This document shows positions 22,345 through 33,589 of a DNA stretch of 64,000 bases, in pieces. The notes under the pieces are model-generated. The model had not been told where the DNA came from and made no database searches. It saw only the letters and a program-made list of their open reading frames with translations. Location of the stretch: contig NC_068937.1 in the NCBI RefSeq assembly GCF_016801865.2, positions 125,708,398 to 125,772,397 on the forward strand, in the 5' to 3' direction. A program made the translations under genes and the position numbers. Origin of the DNA: Culex pipiens pallens. Its lineage: Eukaryota > Arthropoda > Insecta > Diptera > Culicidae. The stretch's first letter is position 1. Every line of letters begins with the position of its first letter.

Positions 22345-23060
22345 TCTAAGACATTTTTTAAACCAATAAGACCAATGCTATTTTTTTTTTCAAAGAAAAT
22401 GTCGCCTCCAAAATCTGTCCCAAAAATTAGAGGAAGGGGAAAAATACTTCAAAATTGTATTGGAAGTAGACGTCTGATCAACTGAAAACAACTTGCAATG
22501 CATTTTCCAGCGTTTAACACCATATTTATCATGTCTGGGATTGATAAAAAAATTATTTTTCGTAAAATTTTGTTGAACAGTACTGCAAAAAGTTTTTATC
22601 GGCGAAAAAGATCGTAAATAAATAGATATTTTTAAAACTGATGATTGCAAAACAACTGGACTGATATAAAATGCATTTTAAAACATTTTTTTCATCCAAA
22701 AGATAAAACCATGGCTCGTCATTTTCAAAAAATTGTTTTTTTTTAATAGAGATCTTGCTCAAATTTGTGTATGACTTCAATTTTAAATGTGAAATTAAAA
22801 AATATTTTCAGACACAGCCTGTTTGGTTCAGACACCGACAAAATGCCATTTTAAAAGTTTGAAACGACCTTTTCAAATGTTAGGCTAGATTTAAAACTAT
22901 TTACTATTCATCTTTCATTTGCGTCCAACACAGTTTCAATCGGTTGAAATGGCGTTATGATTTTTTGAAAAATGTGGCTTTTGCGAAAATCGCTGAAAAT
23001 GGCAATTTTTCGGACAACCCTGACACGGCGTAGGTCACCTTAATGGCCAAACAAAAAATA
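22345..23060 (-). repeat. Composite dispersed repeat (inverted partner at 25740-26430)
   Basis: In reverse this reads GGTGACC near 23036, then blocks equivalent to AATCATAACGCCATTTCAAC and TGGACGCAAATGAAAG, then the AAAATGCATTTTA and CAGTTGATCAGACG blocks. The plus-strand copy at 25740-26430 has the same order. It is non-coding and about 700 bp. Confidence 0.7.
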
Positions 23061-23529
23061 AGGGGCTAATGATTTCAGCCAGAGAACTCCTAGTCCAATA
23101 TTGAGCCCAATCCGAGCACTTTTGTTTTCGGCCGTGCTGTTTTCGTGGGGAATTGTATTATAAATAAATTATTTTAGTTTTCGGATTTAAAAAAAAAGTG
23201 TCCGTAAGTTTCCACCTTTGAAAATACTTTTTTCGAAGGCTACATAAAATTTCCTTTAAAATATTGGAATAAAGACTAACATTTTTAAAGGGTCGAATAC
23301 TATTACGTCTCGAATGGTTTTTCTGTCACAACATCGAGACCCCCTCCCATCTTCATGGACGTAATTTTTGAACGAACCCTAAGCCATATTTTTTTCAACT
23401 GGCGATATCTCGGAAATAATTGGCCTGATTTTCAATGATAAAAATTTCAATCTTTTCACTTTTGAAATGTTTTTTTTTTTTTTCTCTGAACTTCAGTATT
23501 CAAAGTAAATCGTAATAAAAATGTTTGAA
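23061..23529. other. A/T-rich proximal intron of the exon at 23536
   Basis: A/T-rich with long T-runs. It includes a C-rich clause (ATCGAGACCCCCTCCCATCT) that recalls degenerate MITE ends. No further exon was seen. Confidence 0.4.
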
Positions 23530-23535
23530 ACTTAC
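23530..23535 (-). promoter_or_regulatory. Splice donor (GTAAGT) of first coding exon
   Basis: On the minus strand the exon ends ...CACATTGTTG and is followed at once by GTAAGT, a consensus insect 5' splice site. It interrupts a codon after the first base (phase 1). Confidence 0.8.
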
Positions 23536-23629
23536 CAACAATGTGCACCATATTTTTGGTCCATTTGGCCAGCTCTCGTCGAATGTAGCGCCGTTCCTGG
23601 ACGCACCGTGCGTACGAACAGTCCGCCAT
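23536..23629 (-). CDS. First coding exon of an unidentified gene (N-terminus)
   Basis: The minus-strand frame opens at an ATG (23629) that is preceded in frame by TGA eleven codons upstream of it at most, so this Met is the true start. It encodes 31 complete residues plus one base: MADCSYARCVQERRYIRREL, then AKWTKNMVHIV, with a split Gly or similar codon. The segment is charged and predicted helical, with no signal peptide, so a cytoplasmic or nuclear N-terminus is expected. Third positions are mostly G/C while the flanks are strongly A/T-rich, and the exon ends at a consensus GTAAGT. These features together make it the best-supported host exon in the window. I do not recognise the family. 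The rest of the gene must lie at lower coordinates or beyond base 1; the minus-strand membrane exon at 4588-4741 is a possible but unproven 3' end. Confidence 0.8.
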
Positions 23630-25560
23630 ACTGGGGGCTCGGCGATAAACTGCGTCTCAAAATTTCTTCTTTATTTTTTCACACTTTAAAGGGTTATAAA
23701 AGTTTACTTTTCGCTTAGCATTGAAATTACGTCACACAAAACTTTTGCTTCAAAAGTAGTTTTTGTATTTGTTACTTTTGTTGTTTATCAATGGAAATGC
23801 AACAAGTGGCGGGGAAAACGGAAAACTTTCCACTTTTCGTCGCCGTGCAGCGCACATTCCCGGCAGAGTCTGGTGGCGTCGTCGCCGTGTTTTGGCACCA
23901 CGACGTCTCGGGAACCGCCGGAACCCGGGACTCAGCACCAAGCGCCGAGTCTCGATCCGTTTGCACTGGCGGTTGCTTCTTGTGTTTCTTCTTACTCTTC
24001 TGTCAGTTGCCTGTTGCTTCTGGAAAAGGAAAACACGGGAAAATAATGGAGCAAACTGTACGACAGTCGAACCGTGGGGTGTGTATGTGTATGTGTGTGT
24101 GTCTGCATCTATGGATGTGTGTGCCAGTGAATGCCAAAAATAGTGAGGTTATGGAGCGTTTGGAGAAGGGAAGGGACGAGAATTATGGCACAGACAGATA
24201 ACGAGTTGCTGTTTATGGGTTGTATTTTTAAAGGAGGACAGCGACGAATATTTCTTGCCGGTTCTAATATTTTTTACCCTCCCTACCCTTCAAAACATTT
24301 GAGACGCCACTGGTATGCGGATGTTTAGCATAAGGCATAAAAATATTACTAGAAATCCATCTTCTAAAAAAACAATTTTCTAAAAACTTAATCTAATGTT
24401 ATCAAAAATCAATTTCATTTAAATTTTTCTATCATTTTATCTCTTTTGAATTGGAAGTAAAAAAACAACTAAAATGCAAAAACTATCCCCTATCGTTCGT
24501 AACAAACTAACTAAAAAAGGTGCAATCCAGGAAAAAGGCGGTGGAAACCTGAGAGCTTCGGAAAAATATGTACGACGAAATAAACGAGTTTTCCCTTCCT
24601 CGAATCGCGATGGTCGCTGGAAAAAATATTATCCTTTATAAATAATAAAAAAAATAAACGCTCACACGCCCCCGTTCAGCTGCATTTGCCTACTGGCAGG
24701 CGCACCAACGTGCCCAAAGTTAGACTATATCGGGCGACAAAATTTGATTGCAGACCTCGAGGGGAAAGTTTTATATTTTAATTTTCTCAACTCAAAAAAA
24801 ACCTCTCAAAATAGCGCCCGCACACTTCCCGGAAACAATTCGCGGGCCTACGGTTGATGAAATTTAGCTGCTCCACCCCACCAGAGGGCACCTTTTTTTT
24901 GTTGTGGGACTGCGCGCCTGCAAGTAGACAACCATCGCAGCGCGACGACGACGTGCAGGCAAACAAATATCGCAACCGCCAGCAAGACGCCATCTAGTGG
25001 TAATTTTTTTCTCTGGTTTGGTGGAAAGTCAGGGGCGTTAGGAGGGGGGTGACAATTTTTCCTCGCCTTTCACACATTTACACAAATGCACAAACGAACA
25101 CACACACAGACACAGTGGGACGAGCAGCGGGAAATGTAATATGAATATTTTTTTTTCGTTGTTTTTGTAGTTGTTGTTGTTGCTTTTCGCGTAATGCACT
25201 TTAGGGTAAATGAGACGTGGTGTGGTTTTTGCTTCTTCTTGGTGTTGCTTTTTTTTCCTTCGTTAATATTCTGGTGATGTACAACAACTAGCGCGCACTA
25301 TTTTTCAGGGCACACCCGGGAAATGGAATGGACGGATTGGAATATTACCAGCGCGAGCACTCGATCTTCCTCGTTTTGCTCTCTTTTTTTCCTCCCTCAC
25401 TTGCTTCTTTCTATGCACTTTATTATTTTTTATTATTTATTATTTCGGCTAACGTAGCACACTGGTTGACACTTTGCACTTGATTATTATTTTGTTGTTG
25501 TTGTTGTTTTTATATCTCTCTCCTCGGTTCTTCACTGTGTAAAATTACTGGGCGTTGTTT
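23630..25560 (-). promoter_or_regulatory. Probable 5' UTR and promoter region of the minus-strand gene
   Basis: Unique, GC-richer DNA immediately upstream of the first coding exon. It contains CpG-rich patches (23810-23960), a (TG)n tract near 24080-24105, (TTG)n near 25165-25185 and 25494-25512, and several CACACA runs. No acceptor with a good pyrimidine tract lies just upstream of the ATG, so the exon may be the true 5' exon. The two long overlapping frames at 23763-24201 lack any recognisable domain and are not called. Confidence 0.4.
23727..23734 (-). promoter_or_regulatory. CRE/ATF-like site upstream of first exon
   Basis: TTACGTCA on the plus strand (TGACGTAA on the minus strand), 98 bp upstream of the start codon at 23629. 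It matches the bZIP (CREB/ATF, C/EBP-ATF) core. Functional relevance is inferred only from position. Confidence 0.35.
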
Positions 25561-27044
25561 TCGCTGGGTGTGGGTGAAATAATCTGAAATTAAAAAAAGA
25601 AGGATACACGTTTGAACAATTTGTTTTAAATGAAAAAAAATCAAAAATATAATTAGATATGCAGCAATTCCTTCAAGTTCTTCAATCGGGCTCAACATTT
25701 TTCTGGGAGTTCCTTGGCCGAAATAATTAGACCCATATTTTTTTGTTTGGACATTAGGGTGACTTACACCGTGCTAGGGTGATCCCAAAAATGGCCATTT
25801 TCGTATTTTTTTTTTTGCAAAAACCACAATTAAAAAAAATCATAACTCCGCATAACATTTCAACCGATTTTAGTTGTCTTGGGCGCAAATGAAAGGTGAT
25901 AAGTTGGTCTTTCAAGGAAAAAAGTTTGAAGACCGAAAAATCCAACCTTTAAGAAGGTGAAATGAAACTTTGAATTGCCGTTTTGACGGTATCTTGACTG
26001 AAGAGCCTGTGTCTGAAAAAATAAAAAAATAAAAAAAAATAAATCTAAAGCCTAGGTTTCAACATTTGGATGAAAAAATTGTTTCAAAATGCATTTTACA
26101 CGCTTCCAATTGCTTTCCAACCATTAGTTTTCAAAATATCGATGTATCGATGAAAATTTTTTTTTCGCGAAAAAAAAACTTTTCGTGGGACTGTACATTA
26201 GTATTTCATGGACATTTATAATGTTTTCAAAGGAGTTCAAACATGCTCAATATGATTATAAACGCAAGAAAATGTATTTGAACTAGTTTTCAGTTGATTA
26301 AACTTTCATTTTCATTAAAAATTTTAAGTTTTTCGAAAAAATATTTTTTTGCCCTTTGATTATTCAGGCCAACTTTGAAGGGGGTGGGCGACATAAACTT
26401 TTAAAAATATTTGCAACGGCCTAATAATTAAAAAAAAAATTGCAAACATTCAAGTATGACCATTTTTTTGAATTATTGAAGAGATTGTTTTATTAATTCT
26501 CGAGTGTTTTTGTATTCTTTTAAGCCTAATTCTTTGAAAAAATAGAGCAATTTTAAATCATTTTATAATTACTATTTGTGAGTTTCTGCATTTTTTAAAC
26601 TTTGGCAAATTTGAAAATAAAGCTGCTGAGTTTTAGCATTTTTCAACAAGAAAACATCTTGGAACTATACTGATATGAAAACAACAATCGTGAAAATATT
26701 ATTGAAATGTTTAAAACACAAAATATAATATTTTTGTAAAGAAAAAACTTGATCAATTAGAATGCCCAAATAATACTGCTATTTTTTCGATTTTTATTTT
26801 TGTTAGAATTACCTCCTGAACAATTTTATCTTGTTTAGTTTATGTTTCTTTTTAGTAGTATTTGGTCTATTCTACCACCTCCTATCATTACATTTTGCCT
26901 TTCTAATTTTTCATGTTTATACAATCAATATTTGAATTTTTGCTTGTTTTCACATTTTCTGCTATAAAATGGCACTATCATCACGTAAATTGTAAAAAAT
27001 TGCGTTGTGGCATAGTCTGGGACACAACAAAAATTACTGCATAC
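25561..27044 (+). repeat. Composite dispersed repeat and A/T-rich DNA
   Basis: 25740-26430 is the plus-strand copy of the composite repeat at 22345-23060. It begins near GGTGACTTACACCGTG and ends near TTGCAACGGCCT. 26500-27044 is the left half of a different repeat whose inverted copy lies at 54500-55000. No gene seen. Confidence 0.6.
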
Positions 27045-27057
27045 TTCTTTTTACCTA

Positions 27058-27305
27058 TCTTGTCCCGCCCGTGTGGATCAATCGGACCGCGCACTGGACT
27101 CACAATCCAGAGGTCGCCGGTTCGAATCCCGCGGCGGGCGCTCTAAAATTCTTTGTGTAAATATGGGTATCCGGCGCCGTCGCTCCGTGCCATACTTTCA
27201 TACACTTAGGAGCCCAGGGCGGCGAAGTCCTTGTAGATAAAAAGGAAGACACTAGTGGTTGGTACTAGCAATGGTGGCCGACAGCTATAAAGTCAACTTC
27301 GTTTT
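27058..27305 (+). mobile_element. tRNA-derived SINE, 248 bp
   Basis: Exact 13-bp duplication TTCTTTTTACCTA at 27045-27057 and 27306-27318. The head folds as a tRNA-like block (27064-27138): A-box-like TGGATCAATCGGACC, an anticodon stem CTGGA/TCCAG around loop CTCACAA, and a B box in CGGTTCGAATCCC. Acceptor strands GCCCG and CGGGC pair. The B-box stem has one mismatch. The body (GTATCCGGCGCCGTCGCTCC onwards) has no tRNA similarity, and the 3' end is T-rich. The inverted paralogue at 54440-54530 lacks the insertion. This is a retroposon, not a tRNA gene. Confidence 0.9.
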
Positions 27306-27318
27306 TTCTTTTTACCTA

Positions 27319-28416
27319 AAATAAAAGAAATGTTATTAAAAAACATAGCCAAAGTAGACACCTTAAAAAAATCATTATTAAAAACATTGGCAAAGTCACA
27401 TCAAAACAAGTTAAATTACCAACTCTACAATTTTCTAAAATTTTAAAAGTTCTTCTTTCCAATGCTTTTTAAAGATCAATAATTGGTTGAAAAATGGTTT
27501 TTTGCGATTTTTTAGATCGAAGCCCGTCTTGTGGCGGGGTTGGGTTGTAGAGGGTTAAGCTTTATACTTGAACAAGCTCATTTTCGATCATTTCTAAAGC
27601 AATTTTTGAAGGAAAAAAAACACCGAAAGAGGCACTCAAATATTGTTTAAAGAAGAAATAAACTAAACTAAAAATATAATTTGCAAAAAGCTTTAAAGGT
27701 TCCCATTTAATTATAAATGCAAAAAATAACAATGCATTTTAAAAAGCCTACAAGTTTTTCCTCGAAAATATTCAGCAATAGATTTTTTGCCCAATGATTT
27801 TTTAAAATTTATATGGCTTAATAGGAAAATAGGGGTTTCAGCTCATACAACGCCATTGCAAATTTTATTTCAAGTTTTTGTCTTTCCCTCTTCAAAACTG
27901 AACCAAAAAATGCAGGGGCAAATTGAAATTTTCATTGAAAAAAAAAAAAAAACTTGTAAAATCCATTGTTAATAATTCAGGATACATTTTTTTACGCTTA
28001 TTTATCCATTTTTAGGCTTTTAAATAAATTTTGAATTTTGGGACCAAAGATAGTTTAGCAAAAAATGTTTGGATAAACTCATTGATATTTTGCAATTTTT
28101 TAAAAGGAGCATAATTGTGATCAATGCATCTTTTGGAAATTTGTGTTTAAAAATTTCAAAAATCAAGATTGAAATTTTGAAATTATTTTTTTCAGTGGAG
28201 AATAAAAATCGTATTAATTTCCTTGCAAATTATTATGTTTCGAGTGCATAATCTAGTTGGCATTTAGAAATGACTGTAAAAGATATCATTCCCGGTCGGC
28301 CATATCTCTGCCAAGTTTGTTTTAAAGAAAAAAGTAGTATGAAGAATAGAATAGCAAAAAAAAACTAAACATAGCAAATGCTACGTCATTTGTGGATGGC
28401 GTCTTGTATTATTTAC
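27319..28416. repeat. Repeat remainder and A/T-rich DNA
   Basis: To about 27560 this continues the repeat interrupted by the SINE; blocks GTTCTTCTTTCCAATGCTTT and GATCGAAGCCCGTCT match, in reverse, 54280-54390. Beyond it is A/T-rich with no exon. 27700-28250 shares degenerate blocks with 15300-15880 (for example CATTGCAAATTTTATTTCAA and TTGATATTTTGCAATTTTTT). Confidence 0.6.
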
Positions 28417-28500
28417 AATTCTCGATTAAATTTTCAAAAGGCCCTATCTGCATAGGAAACCCATGAGGGATAGGTTGTTTTGAAAATTTAATCTAGAATT
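28417..28500. mobile_element. 84-bp hairpin MITE
   Basis: AATTCTCGATTAAATTTTCA at the left pairs with TGAAAATTTAATCTAGAATT at the right, and inside these CCTATC pairs with GATAGG, leaving a ~20-base loop. It is a minimal foldback element or a degraded MITE end pair. Confidence 0.7.
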
Positions 28501-29514
28501 TATAAAACACAAATTATGTTGTGATTTTCGGGTCTGTTTACCTCTTACAAATAAAGTTAAGCAGCACTCGCCTGACATTGAACTAAATGTGCAAGTGTCT
28601 TAAAATGGCAAACAGCGGGAGAGCACAAAAAATATTTGCAAGTTACAACCGTTTCAGCCGTTCTACTCGAAGGCCCGCGCGAAACAAATACCCGATGTGA
28701 AATATTTACAGGTACGGTAAAATCGAAAAATATGTAGAATATAGTGTTTCGCCGGCCCTCACTCGAAATCGGCATCCTCTGTTTGTCTATTTAGGTAGTA
28801 GGTGCCACTTGGTTGCACTTTTTTTTAGTACCCGTCGTACATGGGTGTACTTTTGGTCGAAACGCGCTAAGTGGCTCACGTGGCCCGAGTCGCGCACACT
28901 TGTATGGCCGCCCGCAATTATCTGTTTGGGTCAAATTCTGTCACTTTGGTGGCGAATTGGTGCTGGCGAAACAGTTTCGAGGTGACAACGATTAGTGGGT
29001 TCGATTTTTTTTGTTGGGGTTGTTTTGAACGTGCATACTTGAGTCACTATGGTTCATGGTAATATTTTTAGAAATTTTGAACAAACTTGGCATGATCTCA
29101 CTAATTGTCCCATATCCACAAATCTCCATTACCCCCCTAAAAGAGCTTGAAGAGGAGCAACAGTTGCTCGTTTGCTGGTGGTGGAGGCTATTAAGCTGTA
29201 CCATACCGAACAAATTTAGCAACATTCAACAGGTTGCACAAAACCTGACGCCGCTGGTGCACTCGAGCCCCGAAAGTCAGGGAGCGGAAGTCAGAAAGCA
29301 ATATAGAGAACAGAACAGACTGCACAATTTTGTGCCAAAAGTGCTTTACTTAAACTTTGGTGCTACTGCATGCTGCTGCGGACGTCCTTGGACGTCGTTA
29401 TCCTCTGGCCAAGCTCCTGTCCTGTTGTGGGAAACGGATCCGAATTTGGGATTAAGAGCGACCCGAGTAGAGAAAAACTTGGGATTGGTGGAATTCACGT
29501 TGGAACAGATCCCT
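28501..29514. other. Unique GC-richer DNA, no supported exon
   Basis: From about 28550 it is less A/T-rich, with CpG-containing patches (28660-28690, 28870-28915) and one E-box CACGTG near 28875. The long plus frame at 29056-29547 runs into the minisatellite and has no domain. It may be regulatory or intronic. Confidence 0.4.
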
Positions 29515-31315
29515 AGCCCTAGCGCCCTAGCGATGAAACAGTTCTAGTGAGGGAACAGCCCTAGCGATGAAACAGTTCTAGTGAGGGAACAACCCTAGCG
29601 ATGGAACAGTTTTAGTGAGGGAACAGCCCTAGCGATGGAACAGTTCTAGTGACGGAACTGTCCGATCAATGAAACAGTTCTAGTGAGGGAACAGCCCTAC
29701 CAACTGAATAGTTCAAGTAACGGAACAACCCTAGCGATGGAACAGTTCTAGTGACGGAACAGCCCAAGTGATGGAACAATTCTAGTGACGGAACAGCCCT
29801 AGTGATAGAACAGTTCTAGTGACAAAACAGTCCTAGCGATAGATTAGTTCTAGTGTCGGAACAGCCCTATCGATGGAACAGTTCTAGTGACGGAACAGCC
29901 CTATCGATGGAACAGTTCTACACTCAAAGTCAGAAGTATCCCTCAAAAGGGTACTTTCAATCCTCAAAAAGGATACTTTCTATCCTTTTTTAAAGTTCAC
30001 CCGGCGTTACCCTTTTAAAAGGGTATGTCAAGTTCAGTACATTTTCGATACCCTTTTAAAGGGTGACGACGGGTGAACATGAAAAAAGGATACTTTTTAC
30101 TTTGAGTGTGTGAGGGAACAGCTCTAGCAAATGGAACAGTTTTAGTGACAGAACAGCCCGATCAATGAAACAGTTCTAGTGACGGAACAGCCCTAGCAAT
30201 GGAACAGGTCTAGTGACGGAACAGCCCTAGTGATAGAACAGTTCTAGTGACAAAACAATCCTAGCGATAGATTAGTTCTAGTGTCGGAACAGCCCTATCG
30301 ATGGATCAGTTCTAGTGACGGAACAGCCCTAGCGATAGAACAGTTCTAGTGGCGGAACAGCCCTATCGATGGAACAGTTCTAGTGACGGAACAGCCCTAG
30401 CGATAGATCAGTTCTAGTGTCGGAACAGCCCTATCGATGGATCAGTTCTAGTGACGGAACAGCCCTAGCAATGGAACAGTTTTTATGACAGAACAGCCCG
30501 ATCAATGAAATAGTTCTAGTGAGGGAATAGCCCTATCGATGGATCAGTTCCAGTGACGGAACAGCCCTAGCAATAGAACAGTTTAAGTGACAAAACAGTC
30601 CTAGCGATAGATCAGTTCTAGCGTCGGAACAGCCCTATCGATGGAACATTCTTAGTGAGGGAACAACTCTAGCAATGGAACCGTTTTAGTTACAGAACAG
30701 CGCAATGAAACAGTTCTAGTGAGGGAACAGCCCTAGCGATGGAACAGTTCTAGTGACGGAACAGCCCTAGCGATAGAACAGTTCTAGTGGCGGAACAGCC
30801 CTATCGATGGAACAGTTCTAGTGACGGAACAGCCCTAGCGATAGATCAGTTCTAGTGTCGGAACAGCCCTATCGATGGATCAGTTCTAGTGACGGAACAG
30901 CCCTAGCAATGGAACAGTTTTTATGACAGAACAGCCCGATCAATGAAATAGTTCTAGTGAGGGAACAGCTTTATCGATGGATCAGTTCCAGTGACGGAAC
31001 AGCCCTAGCAATAGAACAGTTTTAGTGACAAAACAGTCCTAGCGATAGATCATTTCTAACGTCGGAACAGCCCTATCGATGGAACAGTCTTAGTGAGGGA
31101 ACAGCTCTAGCAATGGAACAGTTTTAGTGACAGAACAGCCTGATCAATGAAACAGTTCTAGTGAGGGAACAGCCCTAGCGATGGAACAGTTCTAGTGAAG
31201 GAGCAGCCCTAGCGATGGAACAGGTCTAATGTCAGAACAGCCCTATCGATGGAACAGTTCTAGTGACGGAACAGCCCAAGCGATGGAATAGGTCTAGTGA
31301 CGGAACAGCCCTAGT
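29515..31315. repeat. 17-bp minisatellite in 34-bp dimers, ~94 monomers
   Basis: The array alternates two 17-bp monomers, GGAACAGCCCTAGCGAT and GGAACAGTTCTAGTGAC, giving a 34-bp dimer. Monomers vary at a few positions (CGATGGA, CAATAGA, GTGACAAA). A higher-order repeat of about 438 bp is visible: the variant clause TTTTTATGACAGAACAGCCC starts at 30480 and again at 30918, followed by the same order of variants. The array is interrupted once by a MITE at 29921-30108. No frame stays open through it, so it is not protein coding. Confidence 0.95.
29921..30108. mobile_element. 188-bp MITE inside the minisatellite
   Basis: The ends are CACTCAAAGTCAGAAGTATCC-like at the left and the complement of CACTCAAAGTAAAAAGTATC at the right. 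A TA precedes the left end; only T remains after the right end, so a TA duplication with one lost base is likely. Removing the element restores the minisatellite phrase GGAACAGTTCTAGTGAGGG. The interior holds paired ACCCTTTTAAAGGGT palindromes. Confidence 0.85.
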
Positions 31316-32440
31316 AACAAATCAAATCTTAAGTACAGAACAAGTTAAAACAGAAGAACTTGTAATGCGGACAAGGTGGCACAAATTACGTTCGAATCTG
31401 CTGCTCGGGCTAACCACATTCAAACGAGCGCTTCCGTTCCCCAAAACTCCAAAAAACAACCCCGAAACGGGAGACACGTTGATTGGAATGCTCTCCAGTT
31501 GCAGGGTTCCCTTCTATATTTGCGGTAGCACCCGTGCCCTCCCTCCCTAGAAACCCTCCCCCCAAACACGGTGGACAAAAGACCGGAATCATGCACTACA
31601 GATTGCACCCGATTTAGGAGATTTGGATCTCGCCGTACCAACCGACCGGCATGCTCTCTTCTGTACCACAAAAGCGATTACACGTGAATGCCCCGAAAAT
31701 TTGTTTTGCCCCGACGACGACGACGACTAGGTGGCGCTAGGTGGGTACCTGGGCGAACTTCACACCAAAGCGTACAGGGATGGGCCGGGCGGGAGTTAAA
31801 CGGTTTTGGGGTTCAGTTTGCGCCAGAATATGGTCCCAGTCTGGTCACAACTTCATCGTTTCGCCACCCAGGTGGCAGGGTTGGGAAATGTTTTTCGCTG
31901 AAATTCTAAACTGCTCAATTTGTAAGCAATTTTAGGGTTAGGTTTCCCGCATCCCTGTCGATTCGAACCCGGACAAATCGGAGGAACGGAAGGCAGCTTT
32001 TAAATTCATATTAATTTTCGGGTTTGTTAGAGCGGGTGGCTCAGCGATACGCGTCGCCAAAAGTTATGCAACCCCAGCCCTCCAGGGGTGCGCGGGGAAT
32101 CGTTTTCGACGATTAGTTGGGAGCGCCCGGAGTCGAGTCTCGTTTCGCTGAATGCGAGATCGTAATCATCGTTCGTTTTCGAGGGTTTTCCGTTTGAATA
32201 TGAACGGCAATAGTTGGGTAGGGGAGGGGAAGTTGGTACCAAAATGCGATTTTGGGATTCGTGTGGCGGCATACGGTAATGGGACACGTGTTGGAGTTGG
32301 TACGAGCAGTTGGGCAAAGTCCTTGATGCTCGCGCGTTGAAACAGTGGTGAATTCGTGCCTCAAAGCCAAACAAAGCATCAAATATATTTATGTAAAGTA
32401 ATTTTATGAAGGATTTCGTCATAATCATCTTTGGAATTAT
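31316..32440. other. Unique GC-richer DNA, no supported exon
   Basis: It contains a (CGA)n tract near 31710-31727 and a palindromic sequence GGCGCTAGGTGGG. Frames at 31688-31935 plus and 32027-32428 minus show no domain and no paired splice sites. Probably intronic or regulatory. Confidence 0.35.
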
Positions 32441-33589
32441 AATTTGACTTTGAAAAATAGTTTTTTTCCTAGTTTGTTTTCAGATTTCAGTTTGATCAAA
32501 TTACACAACTCGACAATTTTGAAGTTGATGTTAGTAAATTCTTCAGTTGCAAAAATATTAAATGCAGTTATTTAATTTATTAAAACAACAAATTGTAATG
32601 TGTAAGCTGTTAATTTTTAATAATCTAATTTATTATAAAACCGTAAATTATCCGTGCATTTGTTAATAGAATATTTCCTTCAAAACAGATTTCATCTTTA
32701 ATCTGAATTTAAAACATGTAGTTATTCAAAACATACAACAGTTTCATTTTAAATTAACATATACTTTTTTTTTAATTGTTGCTATAGAACTTTTTGAAAC
32801 ACGAGTTTTGCGATTTTTTTCAGATTCCGAAAAATTGTGCAGTTTATTTTTAATTTGGCTTGGTTGAAAATGTTGGTGATTCACGATTAGGTTGTTTCAG
32901 AAAGTGTAACCTCTCAGGAAAGTTCTTAGCATTTTTCTTTTCTTCTAGAATTTTATTAGTTTGTCGATAACACCAACATAACTTCTCGCAATCCTCACCT
33001 TCTATGATATTTTTTTTAATGCAATACAAATTTTCACAACATTCTGTATTTTTTAGAAAGAACTCAAATTTTCATAATTTGCAATATGGGTATCGAACGA
33101 AGCGTAATTTTGTTTGCATTTTTACTGTATTAGAGTTTTTGTTGTTGTTGTTTGAATACACCAATTTTCATCACATTTTTCGAAATTACTCGAATTTCAT
33201 ATTATTGGTATCAAACAATGCGAAATTTTACATGTATTTTTACTTTGCAATATTTTTTTTTCTCAAAATAGTACAATTTCCGCAAAATGCCATATTTTTC
33301 ATTGAAAATTTAGTATTTTACTAACAAAACTCTAATTATTTGAAAATAATTACAAAATTTGTTCATGTTGCAAATTTAGAAAATTTTAGTGTTTTCGAAA
33401 AAATACGGTAATTTGTGAAAGTTTGTGTATTTTACAAAACACTTGATTCACTTGCCCATGTTTGCGTAAATGTCCCATTTGCAAACACAGCAAGCTGAGA
33501 AAAATGCATTTGAAGTTTGTCCTACACATAAGGCTACGTGTTAAGTTTTCGCGAAAAAACTGGATTTCCTCCAGATTTCTAGTTAAATT
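32441..33589. repeat. A/T-rich DNA with a dispersed repeat at 33440-33580
   Basis: No gene seen. 33440-33580 matches 55110-55250 in the same orientation (shared blocks CAGCAAGCTGAGAAAAA, AAGGCTACGTGTTAAGTTTT and GGATTTCCTC). Confidence 0.6.

Noticed and set aside
23763..24201. Two overlapping frames of 126 and 136 residues upstream of the first exon
   Set aside because: Different frames, no domain, low-complexity tail from a (TG)n tract; more likely 5' flanking DNA.
27064..27138. Possible tRNA-Val gene
   Set aside because: A mismatched T-stem and continuation into a SINE body with a 13-bp duplication show it is a SINE head.
29515..31315. CRISPR-like spaced repeats
   Set aside because: The 17-bp units are contiguous with no unique spacers, and the genome is eukaryotic; it is a minisatellite.
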